30,360 nucleotides of DNA, from NCBI GenBank assembly GCA_964464385.1, contig CAYXFZ010000019.1, forward strand, positions 1-30,360. The letters run 5' to 3'. Shown piece after piece: positions 15,817 through 24,778 of the stretch. The notes beneath the pieces were generated by a model, which was given only the letters and a program-made list of their open reading frames with translations, was not told the origin of the DNA and searched no databases. Positions within the stretch are counted from its first letter, which is position 1; every line of letters starts with the position of its first letter. The stretch comes from CAYXFZ01 sp964464385. Lineage in GTDB: Bacteria; Planctomycetota; UBA1135. A program made the position numbers and the translations under genes.

Positions 15817-15851
15817 CCCGCGCAACTTCAGCGGCCCCTAGGATGGGGGAG

Positions 15852-17978
15852 ATGTTCCTGGCTCAAGTTTGCGCTCTTGCTTTGCTTCAGGCTCCGGTTT
15901 TGCCCCAGGAGCCTCTGGTGCACACCTTTTCCATTGTTGCTCGGGATCCCAGTACCGGCCAAATTGGAGTGGCCGTTCAATCCCATTCCTTTGCAGTCGG
16001 TAGCCTTTGCCTCCATGCTCGTGCCGGAGTGGGGGCCGTCGCGACCCAGTCCTTCGTGCTGAAAGACTATGGCCCCAACCTTTTGGCGGATCTTCAAGCG
16101 GGACTTGCACCGGCCGCCGCCCTGCGTGCTCGCTTGGCCGCAGATCCTGGCGCGGCCCTACGCCAAGTCGGCGTTGTAGATGCTTCCGGTCGGGTTTCGG
16201 TGCATACCGGCGACCGTTGCATTCGCAGTGCCGGCCATGAAATTGGCGATGGCTTTGCCGTGCAAGCCAACCTCATGGTGAATGATGGCGTCGTTCCGTC
16301 CATGGCCGCGGCCTTTCGCGCTTCCACAGGCCCCTTGCCGGAAAGACTCCTGGCCGCCTTGGAAGGGGCTCAAAATGCTGGCGGCGATCTGCGCGGGATG
16401 CAAAGTGCCGCCCTCCTTGTTGTGCAAGGTGTGAGTCCGGAACATTCTTGGCAAGGGGTCCTGGCCGATCTTCGAGTGGATGACCACACCAACCCCTTGT
16501 TGGAAATCCGGCGACTCTTGCAAGTGCAACGCGCGTCCGAGGCAGCCCAAGAGGCCTCCGATCTCCTGGAACAAGGTGAGGTGCGTGCTGCCGAAGCTGC
16601 TTGGGAGAGGGCCGCTTCATTGAATCCCGTCAGCCATGAGATGCGGTTTTGGCGAGCCATTTCACTACTGAGCGCCAAGGCTGAAGATTCTGCCGTGGCA
16701 ATGTTGGGTCCTCTCTTCCGGAGCGATCCGGTTTGGTTTGACATGCTGAAGCGCATTGCGGAGATGGGCATGGTGCCGCAGGGTGGCCGTCTTTGGGCAC
16801 GCTTGGTGGCTTTGGTGCCGGATCCAAGTGAGCAAAGAGAAGTACCTCACCCACCCGATACCGACAGAATTCGAGATTTCCATCTTCCCTCTCCCTTGCT
16901 GACTTCCTTTTGGGGTCGGCCGATGGAGACCAAAGCCGCTGTTTATTTTCCGGAGAGTTTTCAATACGGGGAGATTCTGCCCGTGGTTTATCACGTTCAT
17001 GGATTCGGTGGCTCGCATGAGGCAGCTTGGGGCGACCGTGGTGTGGCTTGGTTGGAGCAAGCCACGGGGACGCCACTACCCCACCGCATGGTGCACGTTT
17101 TCCTTGACGGCAAACACTCTCTCGGCCACCACGAATTTGCTGACTCGGCCAACAATGGTCCCGTGGAAACCGCCCTCATGGAAGAATTCATTCCTGCCTT
17201 GGAGTCTCGTTTTGGGCTGGCTGGTGCCAAGAATGGCGGGCGTTTTTTGACGGGACATTCCAGTGGTGGCTGGAGCACCCTCTGGTTGCAGATCCGTCAC
17301 CCCGACTTTTTTGATGGCACTTGGTCCACGGCCCCCGATCCGGTGGATTTTCGTCAATTCACGGGAGTGAATATTTACCAGAACGAAAATTTTTATCAGG
17401 ATTCCTTGGGCCGCGAAATTCCCGTCATGCGCTACGCCGGGGCCTGGGTTGCCACGGCTCGAGAGTTGTTGGAACAGGAATTGCGCCGAGATGGAGAGTG
17501 GGGTGGCCAATTCGCAAGTTTTGAGTCTGTTTTCAGCCCGCGTGGAGAGAGCGGCAGGCCTATGGCATTGTTCGACCGCGATTCCGGTGCCATGAATGCC
17601 GAAGTGGCCGAGGCTTGGCGGAAATACGACATTCGACAGATTCTCCAGGACCAATGGGAGACCCTTGGCCCGCGCTTAGCAGGAAAACTCCATCTTTGGT
17701 GCGGACTGGAGGACACTTACCGCTTGGAAGAGGCCGTGCAATCTTTGCAGGAAACCCTGACTGAATTGGGCAGTGATGCCGACATTCTCATTGTGCCGGG
17801 CCGAGATCATGGAAGCTTGTTCGCTCCCCACCCCGAGTTGTGGCCACAAGGCATGAGGGCACGAATCCTGAATGAAATGTTCGCTCAGTGGGAAAACAGC
17901 GTGGCGAGCGCTCAGACTTCTTCGGATTCAGTGGGCGGCTCGCCGGCAACGGAGCCCAAGAAGAAGTCGTTTCCTTGA
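15852..17978 (+). CDS. Secreted DUF1028 - helical linker - esterase fusion
   Basis: A 708-residue exported protein. ATG 15852 is chosen because AGGA lies 8 bases upstream; ATG 15843 is possible. A signal peptide covers about residues 1-18. Residues 22-235 are a DUF1028 domain (TFSIVARDP..GQIGVAV, SFAVGS, GVGAVATQS, GDGFAVQANLMV), an Ntn-hydrolase-like family of unknown function. A helical TPR-like linker spans 225-310. Residues 340-705 form an alpha/beta-hydrolase of the esterase-D type with HVHGFGG, nucleophile S470 in GHSSGG and a probable catalytic His in GRDHGSLF. The last 67 bases overlap the fumarase gene. The substrate is unknown; a peptide or acyl ester is inference. Confidence 0.9.
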   Translation: MFLAQVCALALLQAPVLPQEPLVHTFSIVARDPSTGQIGVAVQSHSFAVGSLCLHARAGVGAVATQSFVLKDYGPNLLADLQAGLAPAAALRARLAADPGAALRQVGVVDASGRVSVHTGDRCIRSAGHEIGDGFAVQANLMVNDGVVPSMAAAFRASTGPLPERLLAALEGAQNAGGDLRGMQSAALLVVQGVSPEHSWQGVLADLRVDDHTNPLLEIRRLLQVQRASEAAQEASDLLEQGEVRAAEAAWERAASLNPVSHEMRFWRAISLLSAKAEDSAVAMLGPLFRSDPVWFDMLKRIAEMGMVPQGGRLWARLVALVPDPSEQREVPHPPDTDRIRDFHLPSPLLTSFWGRPMETKAAVYFPESFQYGEILPVVYHVHGFGGSHEAAWGDRGVAWLEQATGTPLPHRMVHVFLDGKHSLGHHEFADSANNGPVETALMEEFIPALESRFGLAGAKNGGRFLTGHSSGGWSTLWLQIRHPDFFDGTWSTAPDPVDFRQFTGVNIYQNENFYQDSLGREIPVMRYAGAWVATARELLEQELRRDGEWGGQFASFESVFSPRGESGRPMALFDRDSGAMNAEVAEAWRKYDIRQILQDQWETLGPRLAGKLHLWCGLEDTYRLEEAVQSLQETLTELGSDADILIVPGRDHGSLFAPHPELWPQGMRARILNEMFAQWENSVASAQTSSDSVGGSPATEPKKKSFP

Positions 17979-19555
17979 TCGTCGGTGATAATGAAGGCGG
18001 GGAAATCCTCCACTTCGATCTTCCAAATGGCTTCCATTCCCATTTCCTCGAAGGCGACGCATTCCACCGACCGGATGCAGTCCTTGGCCAGCCGCGCCGC
18101 CGAGCCCCCGACGGACCCCAGATAAAAGCCTCCGTGTTTTTGGCAGGAGCGCGCCACGGTAGCAGAGCGATTTCCTTTGGCCACCATGACCATGGATCCT
18201 CCCGCAGCCTGAAATTGCTCCACAAAACCATCCATGCGGCCGGCCGTGGTCGGGCCAAAGGAGCCTGACGGTAGCCCGTCCGGTTTCTTGGCAGGGCCGG
18301 CGTAATAGATCGGGTATTGGAGAAACCAATCCGGCAAAGACTTTCCTTGATCCAGGAGTTCGCGAAGTTTGGCGTGCGCCAAGTCGCGGGCCACAATCAT
18401 GGGGCCATTCAGGGAGAGTCGGGTGCGGACGGGGTGCTGGCGCAATTCGGCCAAGATTGCCTCCATGCCAGCGCCGAGGTCAAGTTTGACCGGATCCTCG
18501 AGGAGTTGCGCTGCGTCAACATCCGGCAGGAATCGAGCCGGGTCCGTTTCCAATTGCTCCAAGAAAACACCATCAGCGTCAATGCGGCCCAATATTTGAC
18601 GGTCGGCGGAACAGGAAACTCCAATGCCGATGGGGAGACTGGCACCGTGACGTGGCAATCGAATGACGCGCACATCATGGCAGAAATACTTGCCGCCAAA
18701 TTGGGCCCCGGTACCGGACTGGCGAGTGATTTCCAGGATTTTTTCTTCCAGGTCAGGACAGCGAATGGCGTGGCCGTGGTCAGCTCCTTCGGTGGGTAAC
18801 TCGTCCAGATAGCGAGCACTGGCCAACTTGACCGTTTTCAGGTTTTGGTCGGCGGAGGTGCCTCCGACGACGATAGCTAAGTGATAGGGCGGGCAAGCGG
18901 CAGTGCCCAAATCTGCAATTTTTTTCTCGAGGAAGGCAAGCAACAAATCTTCACGCAATAGAGAGGGATTGGCCTGGTGCAGGAATGTCTTATTGGCGGA
19001 ACCGCCCCCCTTGGCCAGGAATAAAAAGTCCATGGAATTCCCATTGCAATGCCATAGGTCAATCTGAGCCGGAAGGTTGGAGCCGGTATTGCTCTCTGCA
19101 AACATCGAGCTGGGGGCCAACTGACTGTGCCGCAAGTTGTCCTTCTCCCAGGTTTTCTGAATTCCGCGGGCCAAGGCATTGGCGTCGTCGCCCCCGGTCC
19201 AGACTCGGTCTCCTTTCCAGGCCATCACCACGGCCGTGCCGGTGTCCTGACAAAGGGGAAGGACCCCGCCCGAAGAAATGCAGGAATTTTGCAGAAGATC
19301 CAAGGCGACAAACTGATCGTTAGCTGAGGCTTCGTCGTCGTCGAGGATGTCCCGCAGTTGCTGCAAGTGTCCTGGTCGTAAAAAGTGGGCAAGGTCATGC
19401 ATGGCCTCATCCGCAAGGGCCGTCAGTGCTCCAAGATCCACCTTCAAGAGGGATTGGCCCTCAAAATCGGAAGTGGAGACGAAATTACCTTCGATTTTTC
19501 GCCACGGCGGAGAAGCCGAGGGAAGGGGGAACATCGGATGATGGGCGCGTTCCAT
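17912..19555 (-). CDS. fumA: Class I fumarate hydratase (Fe-S)
   Basis: A 547-residue, oxygen-sensitive fumarase that interconverts fumarate and malate in the TCA cycle. It aligns along its whole length with E. coli FumA/FumB. The [4Fe-4S] cysteines are C102 (LPLCQDTGT), C221 (GTAACPPY) and C315 (GVSCSADR). Other matching blocks are AKGGGSANKT, VKLASARYLDELPTEG, FGGKYFCHDVRVIRLPRHGAS, PIYYAGPAKKP, GPTTAGRMD and KIEVEDFPAFI. The start could be M1 or M8. It overlaps the DUF1028-esterase gene at the 3' end and diverges from the dehydratase 48 bases away. The C-terminal tail after NDFFLG is short and lacks the cysteine-containing end of the E. coli proteins. Confidence 0.96.
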   Translation of the reverse strand: MERAHHPMFPLPSASPPWRKIEGNFVSTSDFEGQSLLKVDLGALTALADEAMHDLAHFLRPGHLQQLRDILDDDEASANDQFVALDLLQNSCISSGGVLPLCQDTGTAVVMAWKGDRVWTGGDDANALARGIQKTWEKDNLRHSQLAPSSMFAESNTGSNLPAQIDLWHCNGNSMDFLFLAKGGGSANKTFLHQANPSLLREDLLLAFLEKKIADLGTAACPPYHLAIVVGGTSADQNLKTVKLASARYLDELPTEGADHGHAIRCPDLEEKILEITRQSGTGAQFGGKYFCHDVRVIRLPRHGASLPIGIGVSCSADRQILGRIDADGVFLEQLETDPARFLPDVDAAQLLEDPVKLDLGAGMEAILAELRQHPVRTRLSLNGPMIVARDLAHAKLRELLDQGKSLPDWFLQYPIYYAGPAKKPDGLPSGSFGPTTAGRMDGFVEQFQAAGGSMVMVAKGNRSATVARSCQKHGGFYLGSVGGSAARLAKDCIRSVECVAFEEMGMEAIWKIEVEDFPAFIITDDQGNDFFLGSVAGEPPTESEEV

Positions 19556-19603
19556 GATCGGGCAGATACAGGGTAGTTCGGCGGCACGCTAGGCTGAACG
19601 CTC

Positions 19604-20587
19604 ATGGTCGTCTTCCCTCAGGTGAATTTCACTGCTGCTGCCGCCCGATTGGAGGGTGTAGTCCTGCGCACCCCATTGGCTCCATTTCCCAGCGGCGATC
19701 CGTGCGTGGATTTACGTTGCAAGTTGGAGTGCTTGCAAGAGGGGGGCGCCTTCAAGGCCAGAGGTGCCTGGAACCAAGTTAGCCAACTGTCTTCCGCTGC
19801 CCGGAACTTTGGCGTGGTGGCAAGCTCTTCGGGAAATCACGGCATGGCTTTGGCCTGGGCGGCGCAGCGGGCCAATGTTCCTTGCACGATTTGCATGCCG
19901 GAGAATGCCTATGCCAACAAAATCCAGGCTTGCCGAGACCAGGGAGCGACGGTGTTGTTGGCCGACAGTCGGGAAGACGCAGAGAGTGCGTGTGCTGACC
20001 TCGTTGCCAAGGGAGCCTCCCTGGTGCACCCCTTTGATTCCTGGAAAACGATCGAAGGGGCAGGCACGGTGGGCTTGGAAATTGCTCAGGATTGGCCCGC
20101 AGTCGAGGTTGTGATTGTGCCGGTGGGGGGTGGTGGTCTGATCGCTGGAGTTTCCTTGGCCCTGCGCTCCACCTTGGGTCCCTCCGTTGCCACCTTCGGA
20201 GTGGAACCTGAAGGGGCACCCACTCTGGGTCGCGGATTGGCGGCAGGTAAGCCGGTGCGTTTGACCGAAATCACGACCTCGGTCCAGGGCTTGTGTCCTC
20301 TTTCCGCCGGCACCCGCAATATCCAGGTAGCTTCGGCATGCGTGCAGCGAGTGTTCGCCCTGACAGACGCCGCAATTTATGCGGCCCAAGCTCGTTTGGT
20401 GCAGGCCGAGGGCTGGACGGTGGAGCCGGCTGGCGCCGCTGCCCCGGCCCTGGTGTTGTCCGGACAAATTCCCAGTGAGTGGGTTGCCGGGCGAAGCGAG
20501 GCCGATCCCTTGAGGGTCGTGGCCGTGGTCTCGGGTGGAAACCCGGATCCGGCCCAGTTAGCCGAATTGCTGGCTGCTAAGGAATGA
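19604..20587 (+). CDS. Threonine/serine dehydratase (PLP fold type II)
   Basis: A 327-residue PLP enzyme. The cofactor lysine is K51 in GGAFKARGA, SSGNHGMALAWAA is the substrate/cofactor loop, and VGGGGLIAGV is the glycine-rich phosphate loop. The length equals catabolic TdcB-type threonine dehydratase or serine racemase; no C-terminal ACT regulatory domain is present, so it is not a full-length feedback-controlled IlvA. Expected reaction: L-threonine (or L-serine) to 2-oxobutyrate (or pyruvate) and ammonia. It diverges from fumarase, and its last 11 bases overlap the FG-GAP gene. Substrate choice is not decidable from the sequence. Confidence 0.9.
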   Translation: MVVFPQVNFTAAAARLEGVVLRTPLAPFPSGDPCVDLRCKLECLQEGGAFKARGAWNQVSQLSSAARNFGVVASSSGNHGMALAWAAQRANVPCTICMPENAYANKIQACRDQGATVLLADSREDAESACADLVAKGASLVHPFDSWKTIEGAGTVGLEIAQDWPAVEVVIVPVGGGGLIAGVSLALRSTLGPSVATFGVEPEGAPTLGRGLAAGKPVRLTEITTSVQGLCPLSAGTRNIQVASACVQRVFALTDAAIYAAQARLVQAEGWTVEPAGAAAPALVLSGQIPSEWVAGRSEADPLRVVAVVSGGNPDPAQLAELLAAKE

Positions 20588-22286
20588 CCCGGACGATCCG
20601 AGCGGTAGAGGCGGCGAAGGGCAATTGCCCCGGAGGAACAGCAACGGCACAAAAAGCAACTTCACGGCCCAAGGCCGCGGCCGGAAGAGACCCTGCAGAA
20701 AAAGTAAAACTCGGAATGGATGCGGCATTCCCAGCAGCATCAAGAATGCCTGACATGTTCTGAAAGGAACCGAAGGGTGGATAAATCCCTTGGCCGGTGG
20801 AGGCAACCAGAGCATCGTAGATCAAGGGAATGGGCGTTCCGTATTGGAAATAGCCCACGCCGGTCGCACTAAAAACAACGCGGTAACTCATGCCCGCCGC
20901 CCAATTCGGGAAATCGATAAACAAGCTGACGGAGCTAAATGTGGAGATGGAGACGGTTGTCGCGGTGGTGGAGAGAAAAGCGTTATAGGATACAACCAGA
21001 ACGGAACCCGCCCCATTGTTGCCATTGATCTGCGCTCCCGGGATTCCACAAATGGCATCGGCGATTCCGTCGCCACTGAGGTCGTTGATAAACGCGAAGG
21101 ATTTTCCCATTTTGTCATTTTGGGAAACTCCGGAAAATGAACCAATCGGCGCGAGGGTTTCTCCCGAGTAAATAAAAGCCATGCCGGCGTTGGCAATGCC
21201 GTTGACGGTCGCCAGCGGAGCGCCGAGAAGGAAGTCCGGAACGTTGTCCCCGTCCACATCTTTGCCACCCATGATTTTTCGCCCCAGCTTTGAACCTGCA
21301 TCTGGTCCGATAAACACATGCAAGGTGCTACCATCGGCACCCGAAAAAAGGAAAACTGCACCGGCGTCTGAATTGCCGCCAATATCTTGGTTCGGGGCGG
21401 ACACAAGGAAATCCGGCACACCGTCACGATTGACATCCCCCGTATGGGTAACGTCGTGGCCAAATTCATCATATGGGGTTTGGCCGTCGAAGCGCCAAAG
21501 GATGGCGCCATTGGCGCCGGAAAAAACGAAGGCGGAACCCGTTCCCACACCTCCGGACGGGGAACTCATGCCAGAGGCGCCGACCAAAATGTCAGGAATA
21601 CCATCTCCATTCACATCGCCGGCAGGTGAAACGCTTTTCCCCAAGAAATCTCCAACACTAGCGCCGTCAAACCGAAAAAGAACCGCACCCGAGGCACCGG
21701 AATACACCCAGGCCGACCCGCCCTGCCTGACTCCGCCAGGATCCGCTTTTGCGGACCCGGCCAAAATGTCCACAGCGCCGTCCGCGTTCAAATCGCCAGC
21801 GCGGTTCACCGCACCACCCATGTTGTCGCCGGCGGCGTTGCCATCAAATTGTTTCAGGATGGTGCCATTCGCCCCAGAGATGAGATACGCCGAGCCGGCG
21901 TCCTTCAGTCCTCCTGGATCGGCATTGGGCGCGCCGACCACAAAGTCGTTGAGACCATCTCCGTTGGTATCCCCAATGGCGGCGACCGAGCGACCGAGAG
22001 CATCGTTGGCGGCAAGGCCATCCACCTGCATGAGAAGTGCGCCCGTCAAACCGGAACGTACGATGACTGAGCCTGCTTGATTCAATCCGTTCGGGCTGGC
22101 GCCGGGAATGCCGATGATCAAATCGGAAACCCCGTCTCCATCCAGGTCGCCAATGGCGGCCACACTCCAGCCCAAGTCTTCATAAGCGGCCTGTCCGTCA
22201 AATTGATGGACATACCGCCACATGCCGCCGGCAGCCTGTGTGGGTGGCAGAATGGGGATCAGGGCCAGGAGGAGGGGAAAAACCAT
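20577..22286 (-). CDS. Secreted seven-bladed FG-GAP repeat protein
   Basis: A 569-residue exported protein. It starts with a signal peptide (MVFPLLLALIPILPPTQA) and is followed by seven FG-GAP units, each with a calcium-loop motif of the form GDxNGDGxxDxxxGxP: GDLDGDGVSD, GDTNGDGLND, GDLNADGAVD, GDVNGDGIPD, GDVNRDGVPD, KDVDGDNVPD and NDLSGDGIAD. Seven units suit an integrin-alpha-type beta-propeller. From about residue 440 a distinct beta-rich domain follows (VSLFIDFPNWAAGMSYRVVF, then LDAAGNAASIPSFTF), a type of C-terminal domain common on planctomycete exoproteins. A role in surface adhesion or scaffolding is inferred. The repeats create long antisense open frames that are not genes. Confidence 0.9.
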   Translation of the reverse strand: MVFPLLLALIPILPPTQAAGGMWRYVHQFDGQAAYEDLGWSVAAIGDLDGDGVSDLIIGIPGASPNGLNQAGSVIVRSGLTGALLMQVDGLAANDALGRSVAAIGDTNGDGLNDFVVGAPNADPGGLKDAGSAYLISGANGTILKQFDGNAAGDNMGGAVNRAGDLNADGAVDILAGSAKADPGGVRQGGSAWVYSGASGAVLFRFDGASVGDFLGKSVSPAGDVNGDGIPDILVGASGMSSPSGGVGTGSAFVFSGANGAILWRFDGQTPYDEFGHDVTHTGDVNRDGVPDFLVSAPNQDIGGNSDAGAVFLFSGADGSTLHVFIGPDAGSKLGRKIMGGKDVDGDNVPDFLLGAPLATVNGIANAGMAFIYSGETLAPIGSFSGVSQNDKMGKSFAFINDLSGDGIADAICGIPGAQINGNNGAGSVLVVSYNAFLSTTATTVSISTFSSVSLFIDFPNWAAGMSYRVVFSATGVGYFQYGTPIPLIYDALVASTGQGIYPPFGSFQNMSGILDAAGNAASIPSFTFSAGSLPAAALGREVAFCAVAVPPGQLPFAASTARIVRVIP

Positions 22287-22383
22287 GAAAAATGGGGCGT
22301 TTCCATCATACAGGACAGAAGAAAGGGGAACATAAGCCTGATTTTGCCGTTAGGATAGGAAACGGATCCCTGGATCCAAAGAC
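22287..22383. promoter_or_regulatory. Divergent intergenic region between two exoprotein genes
   Basis: These 97 bases separate the start codons of the FG-GAP protein (minus) and the S8 protease (plus), so they should hold the promoters of both. They contain two GGATCC palindromes two bases apart (22364-22369 and 22372-22377) just before the protease start. I see no convincing -35/-10 pair or Shine-Dalgarno sequence. Confidence 0.35.
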
Positions 22384-24756
22384 ATGCTCCTTCCCCCCAT
22401 CCTTTCCCTTTCCTTTCTCCTTTTCCCTCAGCAAGCGGCCTCAGACGGAGTTCCGAGTGGTGCCAGTTTGCTCAAACACGACGGTGTTCATGCCTGGACT
22501 TGGCAAAATTCCTCCGGGCAAGATTTCTATCGTATGTCCCTGGACGCAGGTGCCACCTGGAGTCGTGTGCGTGAGTCCTCCTATGAAATTCTTATGCGTT
22601 ACGCGGAGTTTGATCCCCTAAAGGGAGCCTTGCCTCCAGTCCAAGAAGACTTGTCCGCGACTTCCGGCGGAGAACTTTGGATCGTCCAATATGTGGCCAA
22701 GGGTGTAGAGCCCTGGCGCCAAGAGATCCGAGAGTTGGGCGGGGTGGATCATCGCTTCTTGGCCAATCATGCCAATATTTGGCGCATGGATGCCAACACT
22801 GCGGCTTCCGTTGCTGATCTTCCTTTTGTGCGCTGGGTAGGACCGTTTCACCCCGCCTACAAATTGGAGGACGAGTTGCTTGCCTCCTATTTCACCAATA
22901 CTTTGATTGCCCGCCGCTATCACTTGATTGTTGGCGCTTGGGGTTCTTCTGAAAAGGATCTGGTGGTGGATGCGGTTCAGGCCATGGGCGGCGACATTTT
23001 GAGTGCTATCCCTGATGGTTGGATCGTGGACGTTCGCTTGTCTCCTGAGCAGTTGTTGCAAGTTCTGGCCTTGAATGAGGTGCTCGGCGTGGATCGCATG
23101 GGTGATCCAGAAGAAGACATGAACGTCGTCCGTCAGAAGATGGGCGCGGATTATGTTGAGGGCATTGGTGGTTGGGATGGCACAGGCGTTCGCGCCGAGG
23201 TCATGGATGGTGGTCTCAGCCTGAGCGGTGGATTCTGGACCAATACCCCCATCATTCACGGTGGCCAATCTGGAAGCACTTCTCACGGCACTTCCACCTT
23301 TAGCATCAACTTTTCAAACGGCAATGGCAACAACCAGCACCGAGGCTTGGCCCCGGATGGACAGGGAGTCTTTGCTGATTACGGCATCGTCAACAATCGC
23401 TACACCCACACCGCCGAATTGGTGGATCCCAATGATCAGTACCGATGCGTGTATCAATCCAATTCCTGGGGAGATTCACGAACCGCTTCCTATACCTCGA
23501 AGTCCCAAGAGATGGACGACATCATTTTTCTCAATGACATTGTCATTACCCAATCTCAGTCCAATGCCGGAAGCACCCAATCTCGCCCGCAAGCTTGGGC
23601 CAAGAATGTGGTCGCTGTTGGCGCCTTGTACCACTACGGAAACACCAATGATTCGGATGATCGCTGGAGTGGTGGCGCTTCCACCGGTCCCGCTGCAGAT
23701 GGTCGCGTCAAACCAGACCTGAGTGCGTATTACGATCAAATCGAGACCACAAACTCTGGTTCTTTTGGCGGGACTTCTGCCGCATCTCCGATTGTTGCCG
23801 GTCACTTTGCCCTCTTGCATGAAATTTGGCACAGCGGAGTGTTTGGCAACATCGTTGGCACTTCGGTCTTTGACTCTCGCCCTCATAGCACTTTGGCACG
23901 CGCTTTGTTGATTAACGCCGCCTGGATGTGGCCTTCGAGTCAAGGTGATGTCACTCGAATGCGTCAAGGATGGGGGCGACCCGACCTTCAGTACCTCTAT
24001 GACAACGCTGCCCAAACTCTTTGGATTGATGAGGGCGTGGTCTTGGGCGACATGCAGTCGCACACCGTCCAAGTGGATGTCCTTCCAGGTCAACCGGAAT
24101 TCCGTGCCACTTTGGTTTATATGGACCGTGCCGGCACGACGTCCTCTAGCCAGCATCGGATCAACGACATGTCTCTGCAAGTGACGGATCCCGGAGGGAC
24201 GACTTACTGGGGCAACAACGGTCTTGCCAATGCGAATACTTCCTCCTCGGGCGGATCCTCCAATACGAAGGACGCTGTGGAGCGCGTCATCGTGGCCAAT
24301 CCTGCATCCGGCACTTGGACGATCACGGTGCACGCTGATGAAATCAATCAGGACACTCACCCCGAGAACGGAACCTCACCCCCCGACGCCGATTTTGCTC
24401 TTGCTGTATCCCCGGCCTTGCCTGTGGGCGGCAATGACACGATTAACCTGATTGGCCCTAGCGTTGCTTGGCCAGGATCCACCATCACATGGACTTGGAG
24501 CGGTGTGCCCCCGGGTTCTTCCTATTGGTTTGCTTGGAGCCTCAGCAATGCAGGCACCCTTTTCCAGGGACACGATTTTGACCTTGGAACTCCCATCTCC
24601 ATCCTGAATCGGGGTGTTGCCGGAAATACCGGCGCCGGAAATTTCACGGCCACTCTGCCTCCTGGAACTTCGGGCTTCACCGTTTACTTCGAAATTGCAG
24701 CCGCTTCTGGTGGAAACTGGTACGAGTCCAACATGCTGACTCTCACCATTCTCTGA
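22384..24756 (+). CDS. Secreted subtilisin-family (S8) serine protease
   Basis: A 790-residue exported peptidase. Signal peptide at about 1-19; N-terminal propeptide-like region to about 250. The S8 catalytic triad is complete: D275 in VRAEVMDGG, H301 in SHGTSTF and S465 in GGTSAASPIVAGH; the oxyanion region may be ITQSQSNAG. After the catalytic domain comes a P/homoB-like beta domain (DMSLQVTDPGGTTYWGNN, ASGTWTITVHAD), then a C-terminal domain of about 100 residues starting LIGPSVAWPGSTITWTWSGVPPG and ending NMLTLTIL, shared with neighbouring exoproteins. It probably degrades external protein. The next exoprotein starts 22 bases later, so they are likely co-transcribed. No self-immunity gene is seen. 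Confidence 0.93.
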   Translation: MLLPPILSLSFLLFPQQAASDGVPSGASLLKHDGVHAWTWQNSSGQDFYRMSLDAGATWSRVRESSYEILMRYAEFDPLKGALPPVQEDLSATSGGELWIVQYVAKGVEPWRQEIRELGGVDHRFLANHANIWRMDANTAASVADLPFVRWVGPFHPAYKLEDELLASYFTNTLIARRYHLIVGAWGSSEKDLVVDAVQAMGGDILSAIPDGWIVDVRLSPEQLLQVLALNEVLGVDRMGDPEEDMNVVRQKMGADYVEGIGGWDGTGVRAEVMDGGLSLSGGFWTNTPIIHGGQSGSTSHGTSTFSINFSNGNGNNQHRGLAPDGQGVFADYGIVNNRYTHTAELVDPNDQYRCVYQSNSWGDSRTASYTSKSQEMDDIIFLNDIVITQSQSNAGSTQSRPQAWAKNVVAVGALYHYGNTNDSDDRWSGGASTGPAADGRVKPDLSAYYDQIETTNSGSFGGTSAASPIVAGHFALLHEIWHSGVFGNIVGTSVFDSRPHSTLARALLINAAWMWPSSQGDVTRMRQGWGRPDLQYLYDNAAQTLWIDEGVVLGDMQSHTVQVDVLPGQPEFRATLVYMDRAGTTSSSQHRINDMSLQVTDPGGTTYWGNNGLANANTSSSGGSSNTKDAVERVIVANPASGTWTITVHADEINQDTHPENGTSPPDADFALAVSPALPVGGNDTINLIGPSVAWPGSTITWTWSGVPPGSSYWFAWSLSNAGTLFQGHDFDLGTPISILNRGVAGNTGAGNFTATLPPGTSGFTVYFEIAAASGGNWYESNMLTLTIL

Positions 24757-24778
24757 TTCTCCCCAAAACCCATTCCTC

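Noticed and set aside
14347..15825. 492-codon minus-strand open frame
   Set aside because: Antisense to the HAF-repeat gene, low complexity and rich in His/Arg, no recognisable domain; the plus frame has a signal peptide and clear repeats.
15591..15851. Upstream extension of the DUF1028-esterase frame
   Set aside because: It overlaps the HAF-protein coding sequence in another frame; the signal peptide begins at 15843 or 15852.
21181..22080. 299-codon plus-strand open frame with periodic P/S/A-rich sequence
   Set aside because: The periodicity is the mirror image of the FG-GAP repeats on the other strand.
22364..22377. Two GGATCC palindromes two bases apart before the protease start
   Set aside because: GGATCC is fairly frequent across the window (about 20 sites by eye), so the pair may be chance; mentioned only in the intergenic entry.
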